Assembly: GCA_035292685.1 (NCBI GenBank)
Contig: DATDPP010000022.1
Location: 1 to 64,000, forward strand
DNA: 64,000 nucleotides
Direction: 5' to 3'
Origin: JALYNX01 sp035292685
Lineage (GTDB): Bacteria; Actinomycetota; Acidimicrobiia; Spongiisociales; ZC4RG35
Positions 16,661 to 25,712 of this stretch are shown here, in pieces. The position numbers and the translations under genes are program-made. The notes under the pieces are model-generated. The model was not told where the DNA came from and ran no database searches. It was given only the letters and a program-made list of their open reading frames with translations. Each line of letters starts with the position of its first letter. Position 1 is the first letter of the stretch.

Positions 16661-16953
16661 GAAAGGGAATGGTCTTCTTCGGCGTGGGTCTCCTCATCAC
16701 GGTTGTGATCGCGGCTGTCGTCTCCCAATTCGCCTCGACCCAACCCGACAGCCTGATGTACGTGGCCGAGCAGGGAGGCTTCGTCAACACGGCCGAGGCA
16801 CATGCACTCGATCAATCACCGTTGGCCGGCTATGGCGGTGACAGTGAATCGCGCAGAGTCGTCGCCGGCGTGGCGGGGGTGCTTGCCACCCTCGGTCTCG
16901 GCTACCTTGTCTTCTTCCTGGCCAAGGCAGGCAAAACACGGGCAGAGGGGTGA
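16657..16953 (+). CDS. cbiN: Cobalt/nickel transporter accessory subunit CbiN
   Basis: Small membrane protein of 98 residues with two hydrophobic segments (about residues 5-25 and 70-90) flanking an extracytoplasmic loop that contains TQPDSL, matching the PDGLE/CbiN-type domain. CbiN works with CbiM for metal loading. It overlaps both neighbours by 4 bases. Confidence 0.88.
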   Translation: MRKGMVFFGVGLLITVVIAAVVSQFASTQPDSLMYVAEQGGFVNTAEAHALDQSPLAGYGGDSESRRVVAGVAGVLATLGLGYLVFFLAKAGKTRAEG

Positions 16954-17714
16954 GCGGCTCGCACGGCCACGCTCTGTTCGTGCACACCAATTCGCCGCTG
17001 CACCGGCTCGCACCACAGGTGAAGATCGCTACCGCCCTCGTGATGCTGTTTGCGATCATCAGCACCCCTCGGGAGGCGATCTGGGCATTCGCTTGCTACA
17101 CCCTGGCTCTCGGCACGTTGGTGCTCATCGCCCGGATCTCGATTCGATTCCTGCTCAGCCGGATGCTGGTTCTCACCCCGTTTGCGCTGCTTGCCCTTCT
17201 GTTTCCGCTGTTCGGGATGGATCCCCGGGTGGAGGTGCTCGGCGTCTCGTTATCCGAGCAGGGTCTTTGGGACATGTGGAACTTGTTGGCCAAGGCGAGC
17301 CTCGGGTTGATCAGCGCCATCCTTCTGGGCGCTTCCACCGAAGTCGCTGATCTCCTTCGCGGCTTTGACTCGCTTCGGGTGCCGAGGTTGGTGACGGCCA
17401 TTCTCGGGTTCATGGTTCGCTACATCGATGTGGTCGTCGATGACCTCACCCGGATGCAACTCGCCCTCGCGGCCCGCGGCCACCAGGGCTCGAATCTCAC
17501 CCGATGGGGCCCTTACGGTCGAGCTGTGGGGACCATGTTCATTCGCACTTATGAACGCGGCGAGCGTGTCTATCTGGCAATGGAGTCTCGGGGGTATGCC
17601 GGTGAAATGCCGGTGTCGTCGCGGGTCCAGGCAACACCGAGAGAATGGGTTGTTGCCGCCCTCGTGGGGGCGGCGTTCTGGGCGATCGCGATCGCGGCGA
17701 AAGTCACGACTTGA
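16950..17714 (+). CDS. cbiQ: Energy-coupling factor transmembrane protein CbiQ
   Basis: T-component that couples ATP hydrolysis by CbiO to metal uptake by CbiM. The 254-residue protein has an N-terminal cytoplasmic segment (HRLAPQVKIATALVML), several membrane segments, and the two Ala-Arg-Gly-type coupling motifs: the first as AARGHQG near residue 172, the second as AMESRGYAG near residue 212. It overlaps cbiN and cbiO by 4 bases. Confidence 0.93.
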   Translation: MSGSHGHALFVHTNSPLHRLAPQVKIATALVMLFAIISTPREAIWAFACYTLALGTLVLIARISIRFLLSRMLVLTPFALLALLFPLFGMDPRVEVLGVSLSEQGLWDMWNLLAKASLGLISAILLGASTEVADLLRGFDSLRVPRLVTAILGFMVRYIDVVVDDLTRMQLALAARGHQGSNLTRWGPYGRAVGTMFIRTYERGERVYLAMESRGYAGEMPVSSRVQATPREWVVAALVGAAFWAIAIAAKVTT

Positions 17715-18499
17715 GCACCCCGGTCATTGAGATCCTGGGACTCGACTTCGCCTATCCCGACGGCACCGAGGCCCTGAGAGGCGTCGACCTCCACATCCAT
17801 CGCGGGGAACGCGTTGCGTTGCTCGGTCCCAATGGAGCAGGCAAGACCACCCTCATCCTCCACATGAATGGCATCCACCGCGCCCAAACCGGGACGGTGA
17901 CGGTGTCAGGCCTCCCGGTGACAGTCCCGAACCTCCTCGAAATCCGGCGGCGGGTGGGTTTGGTCTTCCAGGACCCGGACGATCAGTTGTTCATGCCCAC
18001 GGTGCGGGAGGACGTGGAGTTTGGCCCGCGAAACCTGGGCTTGACCGGAGCCGAGCTGGAACAGCGGGTTGCGGCCGCCCTGGCCTCGCTCGAGGTCGCC
18101 AACCTCGCCGATCGGGCGCCGAATCACCTCTCATTCGGCCAGAAACGCCGGGTGTCGATGGCAGGTGTGATGGCGATGGAGCCGGAGATCTTGGTGCTCG
18201 ACGAGCCGACATCGAACCTCGACCCGGCCAGCAGGGCGGACCTGACCCAGGCCTTACTCGGCCTCGATGTGACCCAGCTCATCGTCACCCATGACCTGCT
18301 CTATGCCCTCGAAGTGAGCCCACGATCGGTGATCATCGATTCCGGGAGGATCGTCGCTGACGGGCCGACGAGAGATCTCCTCGGCGATGCCGAACTTCTG
18401 ACTGCCCACCGGCTCGCCCTGCCCGCGGGCTTGCATCTATTGGCTGGTGGAACCGATCGATCGGACGGGAATCAGTGGCCGCCCGTCCCCCTCAATTGA
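17711..18499 (+). CDS. cbiO: Energy-coupling factor ATPase CbiO
   Basis: ATP-binding subunit of the Ni/Co ECF importer, 262 residues. Walker A is GPNGAGKTT, the Q-loop is FQDPDDQLF, the signature is LSFGQKRR (typical of CbiO in place of LSGGQ), Walker B is ILVLDEPTSNLDP and the switch His is in IVTHD. The start is a TTG at 17711 overlapping the cbiQ stop (TTGA); the frame upstream of this is antisense-like and has no ABC similarity. Its 3' end overlaps a convergent small gene by 8 bases. Confidence 0.95.
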   Translation: MSTPVIEILGLDFAYPDGTEALRGVDLHIHRGERVALLGPNGAGKTTLILHMNGIHRAQTGTVTVSGLPVTVPNLLEIRRRVGLVFQDPDDQLFMPTVREDVEFGPRNLGLTGAELEQRVAAALASLEVANLADRAPNHLSFGQKRRVSMAGVMAMEPEILVLDEPTSNLDPASRADLTQALLGLDVTQLIVTHDLLYALEVSPRSVIIDSGRIVADGPTRDLLGDAELLTAHRLALPAGLHLLAGGTDRSDGNQWPPVPLN

Positions 18500-18617
18500 C
18501 CTTGTGGGCCTTGCTGGTGGCGGCGGCTTTCTTGTCCCTCTTCGCCTGACGCTTCTGCTTCAGGTCCTTGGAAGCAACCTTCTTGGTCGTCTTGACGCCT
18601 TTGTCTTTGCTGGCCAT
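18492..18617 (-). CDS. Small lysine-rich protein, 41 residues
   Basis: An unlisted short gene. It starts at ATG 18617 after GAGAGG (5-base spacing) and encodes 41 residues rich in Lys, Arg and Ala: MASKDKGVKTTKK at the start, KQKRQAKRDKKAAA in the middle and SKAHKVN at the end. It has almost no hydrophobic residues, so it is probably disordered and may bind nucleic acid. It lies 89 bases downstream of priA in the same direction and converges with cbiO, overlapping it by 8 bases. I do not recognise a family. The Shine-Dalgarno sequence and composition support a real gene. Confidence 0.6.
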   Translation of the reverse strand: MASKDKGVKTTKKVASKDLKQKRQAKRDKKAAATSKAHKVN

Positions 18618-18706
18618 GTGTGCCTCTCACGCTTTGTCTGCGGTAACGATCCGATGGTGTCGGAGCACATTCTGACAGGCCTTCGACTCGAGTTTCGAGC
18701 CAATCC

Positions 18707-20485
18707 TCAGAGGTCGATCGGGTCGGAGTCGACTCGCACGGTCCACCCCCGCTCCCGCCAGCCTTGCACCAGGGCGCGCATCCCCAGCCGTGCCGGGCCC
18801 AGCGCTCCCTGCAGAAGCCAGCGTCCCCGGCCCGGCGAAACCGCCGGCCCCAGGATCGTGTCTGCGAACAGGGACCGGATCTCGGCGTCGACCTCGGAGA
18901 TCGGCCCCTCTCCCCTCAACTCGACAGCGATCATCTCCGAGGCCGGAGGCAACCCCGTTTTTGCCCGCTCCGAGAGCAGTGATTCGAGATATGGGATTGG
19001 ATCGCCCCTCCTCATGGTGGCGACCAGGTCCGAATCCGGAAGAGAGGTCTGCAGGATCATCCGCCGACCGGACCCGGGCTCGAGCGTGTTGCCGAGCCGG
19101 GCCATGATCCGCAGCGCCTCTTCACCGGCGCGGTAGTTGTGCCCCAACATCAGGGAGTCGGCGTCGGCTGCCACCACCAGGTCCATGGGAGCCAGCCCGG
19201 CGAGGTCACGTTCGGTGCCTACCGACACGGGGAGCTCCGTCGGATGAGCTCCTGACAAGCCATGTCCCAGACGCCGGTTGATCTCGGAAGACAGGCGCTC
19301 GGGAATCGAGCCCATTTCCTCGAATGTCATCGAACCACACCCGGCACAGGCCCCGTTCGGGGCCCCACATCGGCTGCAGGCCGGGGCCCGGCCGAGACGG
19401 GAGCCGCATTCCTCGCATTTCCGCACCCGCCGGCATCGAGTGCACCGCATCGAGGCTTCAGCTGCCCGGACGTGGGTGAAGACAAATGACCGGCGGCCGG
19501 CGGAGGCGACAGCTCGGAGTGCCGATATGGTGCGCTCGGATAAGAAGCCTGCCCCTGGTGGGTCTTCTCGCCGATCCACCACTTCCACCAGCGGCCAGGC
19601 CCTGGAGGCCCCCCGCAGCACTTCGGCGCCTGCCGCAATCACCTCGAGGGAAGGGGTGGGGCCGACGAAGACGAGGGCGAAGCCCTCCACCCGGGACCGG
19701 GTGGTCATCAAGTCGCGCACGTGAATCGTTGGCGTCTGGCGGTCCTTCATCGCCCGGCGGCCCTCCTCGAGAACGACCACCAAGGCCAGGCCGGCGATCA
19801 GCCAGGTGGCTACCCTTGGTGTCCCGATGACGAGTCGACCTGGGCCCTGTGCCGCTTCCCAGGCTCGTGTCACCTCATTGGCAGCATCGCCCGCGATGGC
19901 CACCACGCGATCCCCGAAGGCGGCCGTGGCCGGCCCCGTCATCGCCTCGACCTCGGTCGTGGTGGCGGCAATCACCAACGCCGACCTTCCGGCGGCCAGC
20001 ACCGGGGCCAGCGCCCACAGCCAGTCCGTTTGGTGCCCGCCAGTGACAATGGCCGCCGGCGGTCTGCGTCTCCCCTCGGCCGCGGCCTGTGCGATCGAGG
20101 CCAGGGGGTGATCGATCGAATGCGCAGCCACGTACCCGGTAGCCGGGTCGCCGGTCGATTTCGGGAGGTTGGGAGGCACCGATCGATCGAGAAGGATCGA
20201 AAGCGGGGCCACATAGTGCGTCGCAGCCCAATCGAGGCTCTTGAGCAACCTGGCGTCGAAGACAGGTGCAGCGCCGGAGACTGTGTTGATATCCTTGAGA
20301 TTGCCGGCACGGTCGGAGGCCAACTCGACGACGTAACCCCGGGCTTTGCGACCACCGAGCGGAACTCGCACCATGGACCCGAGCCGAACCACGCCCTGGA
20401 GATGGTGAGGGATCGAGTACCAGAAGCCCTTGTCTACGGCAAAGGTGGGGACGCTGGGGACAACCCGAGCCGCCGGTCGACTCAG
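18707..20485 (-). CDS. priA: PriA-like primosomal protein N', helicase-deficient form
   Basis: Replication-restart protein, 592 residues with the start proposed here. The N-terminal DNA-binding domain (VPTFAVDKGFWYSIPHHLQG then GSMVRVPLGGRKARGYVVEL) and the paired zinc fingers (CTRC, CEEC, CSRC, CAGC) are intact. Walker A is replaced by a segment reading VTGGHQTDW and the DEEH box by LEEGRR, so ATPase activity is unlikely; this is the usual actinobacterial form. The first GTG (20392) would cut off 31 family-like residues. No ATG, GTG or TTG lies further upstream, but a CTG at 20485 overlaps the metK stop as CTGA, so a CTG start is proposed. Confidence 0.88.
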   Translation of the reverse strand: MSRPAARVVPSVPTFAVDKGFWYSIPHHLQGVVRLGSMVRVPLGGRKARGYVVELASDRAGNLKDINTVSGAAPVFDARLLKSLDWAATHYVAPLSILLDRSVPPNLPKSTGDPATGYVAAHSIDHPLASIAQAAAEGRRRPPAAIVTGGHQTDWLWALAPVLAAGRSALVIAATTTEVEAMTGPATAAFGDRVVAIAGDAANEVTRAWEAAQGPGRLVIGTPRVATWLIAGLALVVVLEEGRRAMKDRQTPTIHVRDLMTTRSRVEGFALVFVGPTPSLEVIAAGAEVLRGASRAWPLVEVVDRREDPPGAGFLSERTISALRAVASAGRRSFVFTHVRAAEASMRCTRCRRVRKCEECGSRLGRAPACSRCGAPNGACAGCGSMTFEEMGSIPERLSSEINRRLGHGLSGAHPTELPVSVGTERDLAGLAPMDLVVAADADSLMLGHNYRAGEEALRIMARLGNTLEPGSGRRMILQTSLPDSDLVATMRRGDPIPYLESLLSERAKTGLPPASEMIAVELRGEGPISEVDAEIRSLFADTILGPAVSPGRGRWLLQGALGPARLGMRALVQGWRERGWTVRVDSDPIDL

Positions 20486-21621
20486 AGACCCGCCGCCGCT
20501 CTGATCGCCTCCACCCGGTCGAGCTGCTCCCAGGAGAACCCCGACCTGCCGAAATGGCCATAGGCCGCCGTTGGGGCGAAGACAGGCTTGGTCAGATCGA
20601 GTTGTGCGATCAGGGACGCGGGCCGGAAATCGAACACCTCGTCAACCACCACCCCGATCGTCTCCGGTGACACCCGCTCGGTGCCAAAGGTCTCAACATG
20701 GATGGAGAAGGGCTCGGCACGACCGATCGCGTAGGAGAGCTGGATCTCGAGCTTGGTCGCGACTCCGGCGGCGACCAGGTTCTTGGCTGCCCAACGGGCG
20801 GCGTAAGCGCCTGATCGGTCGACCTTGGTGGCATCCTTGCCCGAGAAGGCCCCTCCCCCATGACGGGCATACCCGCCGTAGGTGTCCACGATGATCTTCC
20901 GACCGGTCAGCCCGGTGTCGGCCACCGGGCCCCCGATCACGAAACGGCCCGAGGGGTTGAAGATGAATTCCATCTCGGAAGTGAGCATGTCCTCGGGCAC
21001 CACTTCCGCGACAACGATGTCGAAGACATCCTTGGCCATATCAGCCTGGTCCTTCTCGGGGGCGTGGTGGGCAGAGATCAAGACCTTCTCCACGGCAACA
21101 GGGCGGGTTCCCTCGTAGCGCACCATCACCTGGGTTTTCCCGTCGGGGCGCAGATAGTCGAGCTTTCCGGTCCGTCTCACCTCGGAGAGACGCTCTGCGA
21201 TGCGATGGGCGAGCTGGATGGGAAGCGGCATCAGCTCCTCGGTTTCGTCGACCGCGAAACCGAACATGAGGCCCTGGTCACCGGCGCCGAGGTCGCGGTC
21301 GACACCGGCGGCGATGTCGGCGCTCTGCTCATGGACATGGTTCTGGACTTCGAGACTCTCGGCCGAGAAATCCGGGTCGAACCCGTCGTAACCGATCCGG
21401 GCCACCGTCTCTCTCACGATCCCTTCGACATCGATCGCCCCATCTGCCGTGATTTCCCCACCGACCACCGCCAGCCGGGTAGTCACAAACGTCTCGCAGG
21501 CAACCCGGGCTAGTGGGTTGCTGGTGAGGGCGGCGTCGAGGACGCTGTCAGAGATGGCGTCAGCGACCTTGTCCGGGTGCCCCTCGGTCACCGATTCCGA
21601 TGTGAAATACCAGCGCCTCAT
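20482..21621 (-). CDS. metK: S-adenosylmethionine synthetase
   Basis: Makes S-adenosylmethionine from ATP and methionine. The 379-residue protein has TSESVTEGHPDKVADAISD at the N-terminus, GAGDQGLMFGFA, the P-loop-like GGGAFSGKDATKVDRSGAY and a normal C-terminal domain. Its start overlaps the coaBC stop (ATGA), and its stop overlaps the proposed CTG start of priA. Confidence 0.97.
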   Translation of the reverse strand: MRRWYFTSESVTEGHPDKVADAISDSVLDAALTSNPLARVACETFVTTRLAVVGGEITADGAIDVEGIVRETVARIGYDGFDPDFSAESLEVQNHVHEQSADIAAGVDRDLGAGDQGLMFGFAVDETEELMPLPIQLAHRIAERLSEVRRTGKLDYLRPDGKTQVMVRYEGTRPVAVEKVLISAHHAPEKDQADMAKDVFDIVVAEVVPEDMLTSEMEFIFNPSGRFVIGGPVADTGLTGRKIIVDTYGGYARHGGGAFSGKDATKVDRSGAYAARWAAKNLVAAGVATKLEIQLSYAIGRAEPFSIHVETFGTERVSPETIGVVVDEVFDFRPASLIAQLDLTKPVFAPTAAYGHFGRSGFSWEQLDRVEAIRAAAGL

Positions 21622-22808
21622 GAGGGAGCGAGGTTAATCCCCTTCAACTCCTCAGCAATCCGGTCCCACAGCTGTTCGGCGACCTGGCGCTTGGATTGGA
21701 GTGGCAGCTCGATGGTGCTCCCCTCCCTGTCGATGATGACAACCCGATTGGTGTCGGTGCCGAACCCCGAGCCGGGCTCGGACACGTCGTTGTAGACCAG
21801 GAGGTCCACCGCCTTGCGCTTCGCCTTCTCCACCGCTCGCTCCACTCCTCCGGTCTCGGCGGCGAAGCCCACGACGAAGGGGCGATTGGAGCGCCCCACC
21901 ATGGAAGCCAGGATGTCTGGTGTAGCCGTCAACTCGATGGAATCGAGGGCCTTCGAACGCGAGATCTTCAGTTCCTGGCTGGTTCGCGGCTTGAAATCGG
22001 CAACGGCTGCCGCCATCACCGCGATCTCTGGATCTACGCCGCCGACTGCCTCCAGCATCTCGTCGGCGGTGTCGACTCGAACCACCTTCACTGAGGGGTG
22101 GGCCGGGAAGTCCGAGGTCGTGACCAGCGTCACGTCGTAGCCACGTCGAACGGCTTCGTCGGCGATCGCATGGCCCATCTTTCCCGAGGAGCGATTCCCG
22201 ATGAACCTCACGGGGTCAATTGGCTCCCTGGTTCCTCCCGCGGTCACCAGGACCACGCGACCCCGGCCTTCGCCGCCGAGAATGTCGTTCGCGACCTCCA
22301 CGATCTCGTCGGGCTCGGCCACCCTGCCCACACCGACGTCCCCACCGGCCAATGGCCCGATCTCAGGGCCGACCATGTGATAACCGTCGCCCCGCAGGAT
22401 CTCCAGATTGCGACGGGTCGCAGGGTGCTCCCACATCTCGGTGTGCATTGCCGGTGCCAGCAGCACGGGGGCCGTCGTGGCCAGCACCGTCGCACCGACC
22501 GCATCCGACGATATCCCGGTTGCCAGTCGCCCCAGGGTGGCCGCAGTGGCAGGTGCCACGATGACGAGGTCCGCCCAGCGGCCAAGCTCGGTGTGTGGTG
22601 AAACCAGATCGCCCTCGAACAACGAGGACACCGGCTGATGACCCGTGATTGCGGCAAATGTCTGAGGCCCGATGAACTCCCCGGCCGACTCGGACATGAC
22701 CACTCGCACCTCAGCCCCAGCCTCGACGAGCCGGCGAGCTAGATATGCGGACTTGTAGGCGGCAACCCCCCCGGTGACACAGAGGACGACCCGCCGTCCG
22801 TGGAGCAT
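21618..22808 (-). CDS. coaBC: Bifunctional phosphopantothenoylcysteine decarboxylase / phosphopantothenate-cysteine ligase
   Basis: Two steps of coenzyme A synthesis. The N-terminal FMN-binding CoaC domain (LCVTGGVAAYKS, ITGHQPV, with the catalytic His in SPHTELGRWADLVIVAPATAAT and PAMHTEMW) is followed by the CoaB ligase (VTAGGTREPIDPVRFIGNRSSGKMG, AAAVADFKP, and KRKAVDLLVYND). At 396 residues it has normal length. It lies 8 bases after rpoZ. Confidence 0.95.
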   Translation of the reverse strand: MLHGRRVVLCVTGGVAAYKSAYLARRLVEAGAEVRVVMSESAGEFIGPQTFAAITGHQPVSSLFEGDLVSPHTELGRWADLVIVAPATAATLGRLATGISSDAVGATVLATTAPVLLAPAMHTEMWEHPATRRNLEILRGDGYHMVGPEIGPLAGGDVGVGRVAEPDEIVEVANDILGGEGRGRVVLVTAGGTREPIDPVRFIGNRSSGKMGHAIADEAVRRGYDVTLVTTSDFPAHPSVKVVRVDTADEMLEAVGGVDPEIAVMAAAVADFKPRTSQELKISRSKALDSIELTATPDILASMVGRSNRPFVVGFAAETGGVERAVEKAKRKAVDLLVYNDVSEPGSGFGTDTNRVVIIDREGSTIELPLQSKRQVAEQLWDRIAEELKGINLAPS

Positions 22809-22816
22809 CGTGCCCT

Positions 22817-23038
22817 CTACTCCTCGACGGTGTCGACGGAGACTTTGCCCTCTGCGATCTCTTCCATGGCGATGGTGAGGGGCTTTCGTGAAAGGGAATG
22901 CACCTGGGGCGGCACGAACTCGCCGTAGCCGACACCAAGCTGGTGGAAATAGCTGTTGATCTGGCGAGCCCGGCGGGCGGACACGACCACAGTCGCGAAC
23001 CGGTTGCCGATCTGATCTATGACTTGTTCGAGTTTCAT
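22817..23038 (-). CDS. rpoZ: RNA polymerase omega subunit
   Basis: Small RNA polymerase assembly subunit, 73 residues. The omega-family core is visible as IGNRFATVVVSARRARQIN, and the C-terminal half as KPLTIAMEEIAEGKV. The gmk-rpoZ-coaBC-metK-priA order is common in bacteria. It lies 22 bases downstream of gmk. Confidence 0.92.
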   Translation of the reverse strand: MKLEQVIDQIGNRFATVVVSARRARQINSYFHQLGVGYGEFVPPQVHSLSRKPLTIAMEEIAEGKVSVDTVEE

Positions 23039-23060
23039 GGGTCCTTCGAGGAGGGGATAT

Positions 23061-23627
23061 CTACAGGTTACCCGAAGACGACCCCGTAATCAGCGCCTCG
23101 ATCTCGGCGACGGCTCGATCGACGCGATCATTGACTATCAGGTGGTCGAAGAGCCCCGGCGCCTCGGCCATTTCGGTCTCTGCGATCTCGAGCCGGTCTT
23201 CGATGTCTGCCGCAGAGGTGTCCCCGCGTCTCACCAAACGTTTCTCGAGCTCCTCGATCGAAGGCGGAGTGACAAAAAACATCAAGGCGTCGGGCCTCTC
23301 TTCACGAACCTGGCGGGCTCCCTGGATCTCGATTTCGAGGAGGATGTCCCGCCCGGCCGCATTTGCCGCCGCAACCGGGGCGCCCGGTGTGCCGTAAAAC
23401 CGGTTGTTGTATTGCGCCCATTCCAGCAGCTCACCGTTCTCGATCATCTGCTCGAAATCCTTCCGGCTGACGAAGGAATAATGATCGCCATGACGCTCAC
23501 CTGGTCGGGGAAGACGGGTGGTGACAGAGACCGAGAAGTCGAGATCGAGCCGTTGGAGCAACTCATTCACGATGCTCGATTTGCCGGAGCCTGACGGTCC
23601 GGAGACGACAACAAGCCGGCCGCTCAC
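23061..23627 (-). CDS. gmk: Guanylate kinase
   Basis: Phosphorylates GMP to GDP. The 188-residue protein has P-loop GPSGSGKSS, the GMP-binding segment TTRLPRPGERHGDHYSFV, NRFYGTPGAPV and EIEIQGARQVR. The GTG start at 23627 stands 1 base after the mihF stop. Confidence 0.96.
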   Translation of the reverse strand: MSGRLVVVSGPSGSGKSSIVNELLQRLDLDFSVSVTTRLPRPGERHGDHYSFVSRKDFEQMIENGELLEWAQYNNRFYGTPGAPVAAANAAGRDILLEIEIQGARQVREERPDALMFFVTPPSIEELEKRLVRRGDTSAADIEDRLEIAETEMAEAPGLFDHLIVNDRVDRAVAEIEALITGSSSGNL

Positions 23628-23628
23628 G

Positions 23629-23940
23629 TCATGAGAACTCGGCTAGGAGAGCCTCTTTCTGCTTGTCTCCCAGGCCCCGAAGCCGGCGATTCTCTGCGAT
23701 GCCCAGCGTCTCCATCATCCGCTTGGCCTTGATCTTCCCGATCCCTGGCATCGAGGCGATCACCCTCTCCACCTTGAGCCCGGCGAGGATGTCGTCAGTC
23801 TCTGCTTGCTTGATGAGCTCGGAGAGCCGGAGCGACCCGATCTTTAGGAGCTGCTTTGCTTCCGCGCGAACCCGTCTCGCTTCTGCCGCCTTTGCCAGCG
23901 CTGCCATTCGCTGTTCATCGGTCAATTGGGGTGGCTGCAT
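23629..23940 (-). CDS. mihF: Integration host factor, actinobacterial type
   Basis: Nucleoid-associated DNA-binding protein specific to actinobacteria, 103 residues. The N-terminus is a charged helix (RMAALAKAAEARRVRAEAK), followed by the helix-two-turn-helix core with MPGIGKIKAKRMMETLGIAENRRLRGLGD. It is next to gmk, as in other actinobacteria, and supports the phylum assignment. Confidence 0.94.
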   Translation of the reverse strand: MQPPQLTDEQRMAALAKAAEARRVRAEAKQLLKIGSLRLSELIKQAETDDILAGLKVERVIASMPGIGKIKAKRMMETLGIAENRRLRGLGDKQKEALLAEFS

Positions 23941-23994
23941 TCCCTCTCCTGTCGGGAGTCCGGACCATAGCCCTCGAAGCGTTCGACAGGTCGC

Positions 23995-24732
23995 CTAAAA
24001 GCCCCCCTCCCGGTTCTCACTCCGTTCGCTGGGGGGAGGAATCGGCTGTCCGGCCTCTACAGCCATGGCCCGCGCGGCCGCAATCACATCCCGGGCAGCC
24101 GTTATCGCCCGGCCCACGACCACCATGTCGGCGCCGGCCTCCAGGGCCTCGGTCACTGTGGCCATTCGCTTTTGGTCGTCCGGCGCCGCATTGGAGGCGC
24201 GGATCCCGGGTGTCACCACCTTCATCGACGGGACGGCGCTCTTCACGGCACGGGCCTCCAGAACCGAGCACACGACGCCTTCGGCTCCACCGTCTGCGGC
24301 GAGTGCCGTCATCGCGACCACCTGCGCCTCAAGACTTCGACCTACCCCGGTTTCGCGGAGTTGAGCTCCGTCCAACGATGTGAGCACCGTGACCACCAGA
24401 ACCCCGGCTCCCCCATCCGATCCGTCTCTGAGGCCGGCAACGGCCGACTCGATCATCTCGAGGCCTCCGGCGCCGTGCACGGTTACCCAGCGGGCGCCGG
24501 CCTGAGCCAGCTGTCTGGCGGCAGCGCCCACCGTGTTCGGTATGTCGTGCAGCTTGGCGTCGGCGAACACCGGAGGCCCAAAGGCGCCGACCCTACGGAT
24601 CACATCCGGGCCCTCGCCCATCAACAGCTCGAGACCCACCTTGAAGCCACCTACAAAGGGGGCGAGACGGCTCGCCAGGGCTACGGCCTCGGCTCCGTCA
24701 GGGACATCGAGCGCAACGAGGATCGGGTTCAC
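23995..24732 (-). CDS. pyrF: Orotidine 5'-phosphate decarboxylase
   Basis: Last step of UMP synthesis. The 245-residue TIM barrel has VALDVPDGAEA at the N-terminus, FKVGLELLM, the catalytic segment VFADAKLHDIPNTV, and TPGIRASN with the phosphate-binding end VVGRAI. Its start overlaps the pyrD stop (ATGA), giving the order pyrC-pyrD-pyrF. Confidence 0.95.
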   Translation of the reverse strand: MNPILVALDVPDGAEAVALASRLAPFVGGFKVGLELLMGEGPDVIRRVGAFGPPVFADAKLHDIPNTVGAAARQLAQAGARWVTVHGAGGLEMIESAVAGLRDGSDGGAGVLVVTVLTSLDGAQLRETGVGRSLEAQVVAMTALAADGGAEGVVCSVLEARAVKSAVPSMKVVTPGIRASNAAPDDQKRMATVTEALEAGADMVVVGRAITAARDVIAAARAMAVEAGQPIPPPSERSENREGGF

Positions 24733-25646
24733 CAGGGCCTCACCGCACCGACCAGCTCACTGACGCTCTGCACCTCCAACCGCCTCATCTCACCCACCAG
24801 CTCGCGCCGGATGCGGGCACCCGCACGAGGCTCGGAGAAGTGCACCGTGCCCACGCCAACCGCGGAGGCTCCGGCGAGAAGGTATTCGACGACATCGCGT
24901 CCCGTGGTCACTCCCCCACAACCGACAATGGGAACCCGGGGAATGGCGGTGGCGACCTCGTAGACACAACGCAGCGAGAGTGGCTTCAACCCCGGGCCGC
25001 TGTAGCCCCCCACCCCGCCCGAGAGGAGCGGGCGGCGGTCCTCCAGCGATATCCCGAACCCGAGAGCGGTATTGGTGAGGGTGAGAAAACTCGCTCCCCC
25101 AGCAACACATGCTTCCGCCACGGCGATGATTTGCTCGGCATTCGGTGACAACTTGGCACCCACCAGGACCTCACCCGATGCCACCACCGCCTCCACGACC
25201 TCCCGAGAGCGGTCGGCGTCGAGGGCGAACATGCGCCCGTCTTCGAGATTGGGACAAGACAGGTTGACCTCCACGACCTCGATACCCGCTGTGACCAGGC
25301 CTTTTGCCACGAGGGCGAACTCCTCAGGGCTCGAGCCGACAGCCGAACCCCATACCGGCACATCGAGATTCCCCAGTTTCGGGCGCATCGTCTCCACCCA
25401 ACCGACGATCCCGGGATTCTGGATTCCAATGCCGTTCAACATCCCGGAACCGGTCCCGGCGAGACGGGGAGCGGGCCGCCCCGGCCACTCGACCGGCGCC
25501 ACTGACTTGGCCACGGCCGCCCCGTAGACCCGGACGTCGGCCACATCTGCCCACTCCCACACCGAGCCGACTGTTCCCGAGGCCGCAATCAACGGCGTTC
25601 GCAGGCGGAGGGTCCCCAGATCCGTGGTCAGACCGTCTGGTGCCAT
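24729..25646 (-). CDS. pyrD: Dihydroorotate dehydrogenase, class 1B-like catalytic subunit
   Basis: Oxidises dihydroorotate to orotate. The 305-residue flavoprotein has LIAASGTVG, the substrate-site segment GMLNGIGIQNPG, EVNLSCPN with a Cys in the catalytic-base position of class 1 enzymes, LTLTNTALG and PIVGCGGVTTGRDVVEYLLAGA with FMN-phosphate contacts. It resembles the class 1B PyrDB subunit, but no PyrK electron-transfer partner lies beside it. It is followed by pyrF with a 4-base overlap. Confidence 0.9.
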   Translation of the reverse strand: MAPDGLTTDLGTLRLRTPLIAASGTVGSVWEWADVADVRVYGAAVAKSVAPVEWPGRPAPRLAGTGSGMLNGIGIQNPGIVGWVETMRPKLGNLDVPVWGSAVGSSPEEFALVAKGLVTAGIEVVEVNLSCPNLEDGRMFALDADRSREVVEAVVASGEVLVGAKLSPNAEQIIAVAEACVAGGASFLTLTNTALGFGISLEDRRPLLSGGVGGYSGPGLKPLSLRCVYEVATAIPRVPIVGCGGVTTGRDVVEYLLAGASAVGVGTVHFSEPRAGARIRRELVGEMRRLEVQSVSELVGAVRPW

Positions 25647-25712
25647 TCCTGGAGACTCCTCGGCATGTCGATCGCAAGGTCAGTGGTGCCAAGACTCGCC
25701 GGCCGCCAATGG

